NCBI GenBank assembly: GCA_964617625.1
Contig: CAZTZL010000079.1
Coordinates: forward strand, 1-13,532
Length of the DNA stretch: 13,532 bases
From: CAZTZL01 sp964617625
Lineage (GTDB): Bacteria > Zhuqueibacterota > QNDG01 > DSAB01
Reading direction: 5' to 3'
Shown piece after piece: positions 8,418-13,532 of the stretch. Below the pieces are notes generated by a model. The model did no database searches, was not told the DNA's origin, and saw nothing but the letters and a program-made list of their open reading frames with translations. Every line of letters starts with the position of its first letter. Position 1 is the stretch's first letter. The position numbers were made by a program, and so were the translations under genes.

Positions 8418-8446
8418 TTGACAAGGTATCAAGAAATCGGTATATT
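8418..8446 (+). promoter_or_regulatory. Strong sigma-70 type promoter upstream of smc
   Basis: TTGACA (8418-8423), a 17-base spacer (8424-8440) and TATATT (8441-8446) make a near-consensus promoter. Transcription should start near 8453, about 80 bases before the smc ATG. A small dyad, CTTGA (8417-8421) and TCAAG (8429-8433), overlaps the -35 box and could be an operator half-site pair, though arms of 5 bases are weak evidence. The preceding stretch 8270-8417 holds only a weak 5-bp hairpin (8325-8337) and no clear terminator for the protease gene. Confidence 0.7.
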
Positions 8447-8479
8447 TTAAACAGATTGATGGTGAAATCGATGTTGTTT

Positions 8480-8515
8480 TCCCCCTCGCCTTGTCTATTC
8501 AGGGGGATTTTTCTT
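8480..8515 (+). terminator. Terminator-like hairpin in the smc leader (possible attenuator)
   Basis: TCCCCCT (8480-8486) pairs perfectly with AGGGGGA (8501-8507) around a 14-base loop. Five T residues (8508-8512), then C and two more T, follow directly. A GC-rich stem followed by a U-tract is the layout of an intrinsic terminator. It lies about 30 bases after the predicted transcription start and 18 bases before the smc ATG. It would therefore either end a transcript of about 55-60 bases or act as an attenuator for smc. The loop is longer than usual, which lowers confidence. Confidence 0.5.
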
Positions 8516-8532
8516 GTATAAGCGTAGACCCA

Positions 8533-11500
8533 ATGATACTGACAAAAATCACCCTCCACGGTTTCAAATCATTCGCTAAAAAGATTGAGCTGAAATTCGG
8601 GAATCACATTACAGCTGTCGTTGGTCCCAACGGATGCGGAAAAACGAATATTGTTGATGCGATCCGCTGGGGACTGGGCGAACAGAAACAATCCGTGCTT
8701 CGTACTGACCGGATGGAAAATGTTATTTTCGGAGGAGCGCAGTCGTCCCGCCCGCTCGGCATGGCCGAAGTGACCGTCCATTTCAACAATGCCAGCCATC
8801 TTCTTCCCATCGATTATTCCGAAGTAGCCATCACGCGGCGTCTTTATCGTTCAGGGGAAAGCGAGTATCTGCTCAACAAGAACGTCGTGCGGCTCAAGGA
8901 CGTGCACGATCTTCTCATGGATACCGGTATCGGTACGGATGCCTATTCGGTGATCGAACTTAAAATGGTTGAAGACATTTTAAGCGAGAAAACCGAAGAC
9001 CGTCGGAGATTGTTGGAAGAAGCCGCCGGAGTAACCAAATACAAATACCGATTAAAAGCGGCCATGCGAAAACTGGATGCAACGCAGAACGACCTTCTGC
9101 GGATCAACGATATCATCCGGGAAGTGGAACGTTCGGTGAATTCCCTAAAAAGACAGGTCAATCGCGCCAGACAATATCAACTGCTCCATGAACAAACAAA
9201 GGAAATCGACCTTAAAAGAAGCAGCCAGCTTTTAAGCCAGCTCAAGGAAAAAATCAAACCATTGAAAGCGGAACTGAATTCGCTTCGGGGCCAGAAAGAC
9301 GGACGGACCACCGAAATTGTCAAGGAAGAAGCCGATCTGGAAACGCTTCGCCTGAAAGTCGTCGAACAGGAAAAAATTCTCACTCGGACCCAGGAACAGC
9401 TCAACGAAACGCTCGATCAGGTGCGCCGAACCGAAGGAGACATTCGGGTAAACAAGGAGCGGATTTCCTCGCTCGAGGAACAGATTACAAGAAATAAAAA
9501 CGAGATCGAGGGGCTGAAAAAACGACTGGAAGACCAAAAGAATCATCTTAAAGTTTCAGTACAAAACCGGGAAGCGCTTCAGGTGAAAATTACAAGCACA
9601 GGGAGAATTTTCAACAACAAGAAAAACGAGTTAACCGTCTTCCAGCAGGGATTGAATTTAAAGCGTCTCGAACTCAACAAGAAAAAAAGAGAGTTTATCG
9701 AACATCTTGAAAAATTGAACCGATTGAACAATGAAGAAACAAAACTCCGGACAAAAATAGACAACAGCAAGGGACGGTTGGAACGGCTGGAAGAAGAAGA
9801 TCTGTTTCTGCATGAAGTTCAAAAAACATCCCAGCTCAACCTGAACCAAAGTGATCAGATCTATAACAATTTCCAAAAAGAGAGACATCAAAAAATCCAG
9901 ATAAAAGAAAAAATCCTGAAAGAAGAAAACAAAATCAGAGAAGCGCTTAAAAAATCCCAGGAAGATATGCTGCAGTATCAGGGAGAAAAAAATCTGATCC
10001 AGGGAAGATTGAATCTGCTTCTCAATGTGATTGAATCTAAGGAAGGCGTTGCCGACGGTACAAAAAAATTACTGGCTGAAAAAATAAGCGGTATGGTTGG
10101 CATTTTAGCGGAAGCGATAGAAGTTGCTCCGGAACACCGTTTGGCCATTGAAACCGGTCTTGGGGAAGCCGCCCGTTACTTAATATTCGAAAAAAACGCA
10201 TCGGCCTATCAGGCTATAGAAGTGCTGAAAAAGAAGGGGGGCGGAAAGACAACCATTGTCTGTCTGGACCGTCTCAAGTCGCTTCCTGAAAAAATAATGC
10301 AGCCTGCCCTGCCGAAAGATATCGACATCATCGGATGGGGCAACGCACTGGTCGGAAGTGACTCAAAATTCACGCTTCTCACCAACTATCTGTTGGGCGA
10401 CCTTCTCGTCGTCAGGGATCTGCAACAGGCTCAAAAAGCAGCCTCGTTTTTTTCCGGCACGGGGTTCAGATGCGTGACACTGAACGGCGAACTGGTGACA
10501 GACTGGGGCCTGATACAGACCAAAGATATTCTGAAACAGGAACTGGGTATGGTGGGGCGGCAAAAACGTGTCGGGGAACTGGAAGAACAGTTAATAAAAA
10601 TCGAAGCCTCCATTCAGAAAGAACAGACGAAACGCGCTGAAATTGAGTCTGATACAATAAAAATACAGAATGAAAAAGAGCTTTCCGAAAAATCTCTTAA
10701 AAGTGTCGAGGAACAAATCTCGGAGCTGGAAAAGCAGCGTGTCAAGCATCAGTTCGAAAAAGAGAAAGCCGATGAAACGCTCCAAAAACACGCGCTTGAA
10801 CGTCAGAATCTTCTGAAGGAAATCGAGAATAGCAATACTGAGACAGAAAATATCCGTTCCCAGTCGAGTCAATGTATCGAAGAACGTGAAAAAATCGAAC
10901 AGGTCACAAATAAACTCCAGAGCGAAGTGGATCGATTGGAAGATGAGGAACGTACAAAAGAAGAAGAAGTACATCAACAGAATCTTTTGCTTGTGCGTTT
11001 CAACGGGGAAGCCCAGAATCTGGATTACGATATCGAACGATCCCAGAATTTGATAAAGGATATCGAAACGACGATTCAGGAAAGAATCGATCAGACAGAA
11101 AAGGCGAAAGAAGAAATCGCCAAATCGAAAGAAAATAATGAAAACAATGAAAAACTGCTGACAGAAAGTTTTTCAAAAAAAAGCGAGATGGAAATTAGCC
11201 AACACGATCAGGATGAACAATACAAACTTCTCCGGGAACAGTTAGATCAGCATGAAAAGGAAATTCGACAGGTCCGAAAAGACCGCGACGATGTTTCCGA
11301 GAAAATCCATCAAATGGATATTACCCTTTCTGATCTGGAGCATCAGGCCAAGTCACTAAAGGACCGTATTCGTGATGTTTATGAAACCGATCTCGAAAAA
11401 CTGAAATACGAAGAACATATCGATATGGATAGCGCAGAAGAAGAGATCGAATCACTCAAAAGCAAAATAAAAGCTCTTGGCCCTGTCAACCTGGCCGCCC

Positions 11501-12075
11501 TGGACGAATATACCCAGAATAAAGAGCGAATGGATTTTCTCATTCAACAGCGGGAGGATCTGCTTTCGGCAGAGGAGACATTGAACGGCACAATTCAAAA
11601 AATCAATGAAACGGCCAGGCAGCGGTTTACTGAAGTTTTCGGAAAAGTCCGAAACAATTTCAAGGAAACGTTTCAAAGGTTCTTCCAGGGGGGAGAATCC
11701 GATCTACGATTGGTGGAAGGAGAAGATCCTCTCGAAGCTGGAATTGAAATCTTTGCCCGGCCCGCAGGAAAACAGCTCCGTGACCTGAGCCTGCTTTCCG
11801 GAGGAGAAAGGGCTTTAACGGCCATCTCACTGCTGTTTGCGCTCTATATGGTCAAACCCAGTCCGTTCTGTATTCTGGATGAGATTGATGCGCCGCTTGA
11901 TGATGCAAACATAGGAAGATTCACGCGAGTCCTCGGTGAATATGCCGGGAAAACCCAGTTTATCATTGTTACCCATAATAAAATGACCATGAAAGCTGCA
12001 GATACCCTTTACGGTGTTACAATGGAAGAAGAAGGTGTTTCAAAAGTCGTTTCTGTCAAGTTTGAGAATGGCTAA
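8533..12075 (+). CDS. smc: Chromosome segregation ATPase SMC
   Basis: SMC dimers load on the chromosome with ScpA and ScpB and extrude or hold DNA loops to organise and separate sister chromosomes. The 1180 residues are the standard bacterial length. Domains in order: N-terminal ATPase head with GFKSF (10-14) and Walker A GPNGCGKT (31-38); coiled coil about 160-515; hinge about 519-670; returning coiled coil about 672-1010, then the conserved LGPVNLAALDEY; C-terminal head with signature LSGGERAL (S1089-R1093), Walker B ILDEIDAPLDD (D1116, E1117) and the H-loop THNK (H1148). All ATPase motifs are intact. ATG 8533 is preferred because SMC proteins begin almost exactly at MILTKITLHGFKSF. An in-frame TTG at 8491 would add 14 residues not found in the family. 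No good Shine-Dalgarno sequence precedes either. The hinge lacks most of the usual glycine cluster (see findings). scpA and scpB are not in the window. The GWxTD gene follows after 23 bases. Confidence 0.96.
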   Translation: MILTKITLHGFKSFAKKIELKFGNHITAVVGPNGCGKTNIVDAIRWGLGEQKQSVLRTDRMENVIFGGAQSSRPLGMAEVTVHFNNASHLLPIDYSEVAITRRLYRSGESEYLLNKNVVRLKDVHDLLMDTGIGTDAYSVIELKMVEDILSEKTEDRRRLLEEAAGVTKYKYRLKAAMRKLDATQNDLLRINDIIREVERSVNSLKRQVNRARQYQLLHEQTKEIDLKRSSQLLSQLKEKIKPLKAELNSLRGQKDGRTTEIVKEEADLETLRLKVVEQEKILTRTQEQLNETLDQVRRTEGDIRVNKERISSLEEQITRNKNEIEGLKKRLEDQKNHLKVSVQNREALQVKITSTGRIFNNKKNELTVFQQGLNLKRLELNKKKREFIEHLEKLNRLNNEETKLRTKIDNSKGRLERLEEEDLFLHEVQKTSQLNLNQSDQIYNNFQKERHQKIQIKEKILKEENKIREALKKSQEDMLQYQGEKNLIQGRLNLLLNVIESKEGVADGTKKLLAEKISGMVGILAEAIEVAPEHRLAIETGLGEAARYLIFEKNASAYQAIEVLKKKGGGKTTIVCLDRLKSLPEKIMQPALPKDIDIIGWGNALVGSDSKFTLLTNYLLGDLLVVRDLQQAQKAASFFSGTGFRCVTLNGELVTDWGLIQTKDILKQELGMVGRQKRVGELEEQLIKIEASIQKEQTKRAEIESDTIKIQNEKELSEKSLKSVEEQISELEKQRVKHQFEKEKADETLQKHALERQNLLKEIENSNTETENIRSQSSQCIEEREKIEQVTNKLQSEVDRLEDEERTKEEEVHQQNLLLVRFNGEAQNLDYDIERSQNLIKDIETTIQERIDQTEKAKEEIAKSKENNENNEKLLTESFSKKSEMEISQHDQDEQYKLLREQLDQHEKEIRQVRKDRDDVSEKIHQMDITLSDLEHQAKSLKDRIRDVYETDLEKLKYEEHIDMDSAEEEIESLKSKIKALGPVNLAALDEYTQNKERMDFLIQQREDLLSAEETLNGTIQKINETARQRFTEVFGKVRNNFKETFQRFFQGGESDLRLVEGEDPLEAGIEIFARPAGKQLRDLSLLSGGERALTAISLLFALYMVKPSPFCILDEIDAPLDDANIGRFTRVLGEYAGKTQFIIVTHNKMTMKAADTLYGVTMEEEGVSKVVSVKFENG

Positions 12076-12098
12076 AAAAGGAAAGGGGCGTAAATTTT

Positions 12099-13499
12099 AT
12101 GAAACGATATCTTTTATTATTTTGTATGACGATGCTTTTCATTCCGACATTCTCACAGGCAGAAGGAATACGCGGAGGTACGATTTTCTATGAAATCGAC
12201 ATTGCCCGTTTTAGAACGGCCGAGGATTGGACATATCTGGAAATCTATTTCTCCATTCCGCGCGATGGTTTGTCTCATGACGCTTTATCTCATCAAAAAG
12301 CCGATGATGGTTATAAAGCATCGTTTGAAATGGGGATCAGCCTGTTTTCCGGAGATTCTCTGATTTCGGAAAAAACCGTTCAAAACATCGATCCTGTTGC
12401 TTCGCTCGATGAAATCAAACAGGGTCAGCGGCTTTTCAATGCATTCTCTCTTTATCTGAAAAAAGGGACCTATAAACTCCGTACTCACGTAACGGATCTT
12501 TTAAAAATGCAGGGAGGATGGCATGAAATGGATATTGAGATCACGCCATTTTCATCGACGAATCTGGATATGAGTGATATTGAATTAAGCACAAACATTT
12601 CGAGAGATACAACCAAAACCATATTTACCAAAAACGGGTACAGAGTTATTCCAAATCCGGGCAGTCTTTTCGGCCTTGAAGTGCCTATTTTATTTTACTA
12701 TTGTGAAATTTACAATCTGTCTCAGCTTGAAACAGACAAAGATTCCAGCTATACTGTCCAGTCTGTAATTAAAGACATTGATGGAAATCTGGTGAAGGAA
12801 CTGGACCAGAAAATTAAAATGCGAATGGGTACTGATGTTGTTGAAATAGGAAAAACGAATGTGGCCGGCTTAACCTCCGGCAATTACCGTCTTCAAATCA
12901 CTGTAACCGATGGGTCCACGGGGAAATCAATATCCAGAGATAAAGATTTTGTTGTTTACAGACATGCGGACTTTATTCAAAAGGGCAGTGCAAAAACACA
13001 GGAATCTGGCGAGAAAATGACAGATGAATTTAGCGGGTTAACCGAAGGAGAGCTGGACTCAACATTCGAACTTTGCCGGTATATTGCTACTGGGAAAGAA
13101 AGGAAACAATATAAAAAATTGGATTTAATCGGAAAACGTACCTTTTTAAAAAGCTTCTGGAGACAACGCGACAAAGACCCTCTGACCGAATTCAACGAAT
13201 ATAAACAGGAATATTATCAACGTGTTAATATGGCCAACGCCCGATTTTCAAGCACATTTAAAAAAGGTTGGAAAACCGATCGCGGAATGATCTATATCAA
13301 AAATGGAGAACCCGACGAAATAGAAAGACATCCCTATCAAATGAGTCAAAAAGCATACGAAATCTGGTTCTATTATTCTATTGAAGGGGGTGTTCAATAT
13401 TATTTCGTGGATATCCGCGGCATGGGAGAAATGCAATTGGTTAACTCTACTGCCAGAAATGAAATTCACGATGATGACTGGGAAAGATGGTTGGAGTAA
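12099..13499 (+). CDS. GWxTD domain secreted protein
   Basis: This is a 466-residue exported protein of unknown function. Residues 1-21 form a signal peptide (MKRYLLLFCMTMLFIPTFSQA, likely cut after SQA); there is no lipobox, so it is probably not a lipoprotein. Residues about 25-300 look like two beta-sandwich units: YFSIPRDGLS and DPVASLDEI..GQRLF in the first, NPGSLFGLEVPILFYYCEIYNL in the second. Residues about 308-466 form the GWxTD domain, with IGKRTFLKSFWRQRDKDPLTEFNEY, the name motif G-W-K-T-D at 390-394, then RGMIYIKNGEPDEIERHPY and a final aromatic-rich segment ending DDDWERWLE. The domain is known mainly from FCB-related bacteria and its role is not established. GGAAAGGGG, ending 10 bases before the ATG, serves as ribosome binding site. 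The 23-base gap after smc and the absence of a terminator between them suggest co-transcription. The gene is complete; the 33 bases after its stop are AT-rich with no clear terminator. Confidence 0.9.
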   Translation: MKRYLLLFCMTMLFIPTFSQAEGIRGGTIFYEIDIARFRTAEDWTYLEIYFSIPRDGLSHDALSHQKADDGYKASFEMGISLFSGDSLISEKTVQNIDPVASLDEIKQGQRLFNAFSLYLKKGTYKLRTHVTDLLKMQGGWHEMDIEITPFSSTNLDMSDIELSTNISRDTTKTIFTKNGYRVIPNPGSLFGLEVPILFYYCEIYNLSQLETDKDSSYTVQSVIKDIDGNLVKELDQKIKMRMGTDVVEIGKTNVAGLTSGNYRLQITVTDGSTGKSISRDKDFVVYRHADFIQKGSAKTQESGEKMTDEFSGLTEGELDSTFELCRYIATGKERKQYKKLDLIGKRTFLKSFWRQRDKDPLTEFNEYKQEYYQRVNMANARFSSTFKKGWKTDRGMIYIKNGEPDEIERHPYQMSQKAYEIWFYYSIEGGVQYYFVDIRGMGEMQLVNSTARNEIHDDDWERWLE

Positions 13500-13532
13500 A
13501 CTGAAAAGTTAATATTTTTTAAATATTTAAAT

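Noticed and set aside
8491..8532. Extended smc start at TTG 8491, adding 14 residues
   Set aside because: The added residues have no counterpart in SMC proteins, which start at the MILTKITLHGFKSF segment. TTG 8491 also lies in the loop of the terminator-like hairpin and has no ribosome binding site.
10591..10977. 128-codon open frame on the minus strand inside smc, rich in Phe and Leu
   Set aside because: It is the antisense of the Glu/Lys-rich coiled coil, which naturally reads as Phe/Leu codons. There is no homology or ribosome binding site, and the sense frame is clearly the real gene. Other minus-strand frames inside smc are rejected for the same reason.
1..13532. Defence island, mobile element, CRISPR array or other undescribed multi-gene system
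   Set aside because: No transposase, integrase, phage gene, regular spaced repeats, tRNA or toxin-antitoxin pair was found. The genes are mostly recognisable housekeeping or secreted proteins without a shared pathway, so I do not claim a new system.

Overview
This window looks like chromosomal DNA from an uncultured or little-studied bacterium of the broad FCB group (relatives of Bacteroidota such as the KSB1, Calditrichota, Marinimicrobia and Cloacimonadota lineages). Three things suggest this: a secreted C25 (gingipain-type) protease with a C-terminal type IX secretion sorting domain of the YPNPFNP type, a GWxTD-domain secreted protein, and a DUF3795 cysteine-rich protein of the kind common in anaerobes. 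The two best promoters are TTGACA / 17 bases / TATATT or TATTTT, the classical sigma-70 form rather than the Bacteroidota -33/-7 form, which argues against Bacteroidota proper. The phylum is an inference from gene content only.

Layout, left to right. (1) Positions 1-336 hold the 3' part of a DUF3795 gene whose start lies before the window. (2) Positions 411-593 encode a 60-residue conserved membrane protein with a very strong Shine-Dalgarno sequence that can fold into a hairpin. (3) Positions 663-3044, minus strand, encode a full-length ComEC/Rec2 DNA-uptake channel with an intact metallo-beta-lactamase-like domain; it converges on the small gene. (4) A 287-base AT-rich divergent region (3045-3331) carries one candidate promoter for each direction and an inverted repeat in the rightward leader. 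(5) Positions 3332-8269 encode the 1645-residue C25 protease with intact catalytic His and Cys. (6) A 263-base gap holds an excellent promoter followed by a terminator-like hairpin in the leader of the next gene. (7) Positions 8533-12075 encode the SMC chromosome-condensation ATPase. (8) Positions 12099-13499, only 23 bases downstream and so probably co-transcribed, encode the GWxTD protein. No gene-free stretch exceeds 300 bases.

The genes do not form one evident pathway. ComEC acts in DNA uptake, SMC in chromosome organisation, and the protease and GWxTD protein are exported. I see no mobile element, CRISPR array, tRNA, rRNA or defence cassette, and no convincing undescribed multi-gene system. 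The points most worth a second look are the promoter-plus-hairpin leader of smc, an SMC hinge that seems to lack most of its usual glycine cluster, the linkage of smc to a GWxTD gene, and the architecture of the large protease.
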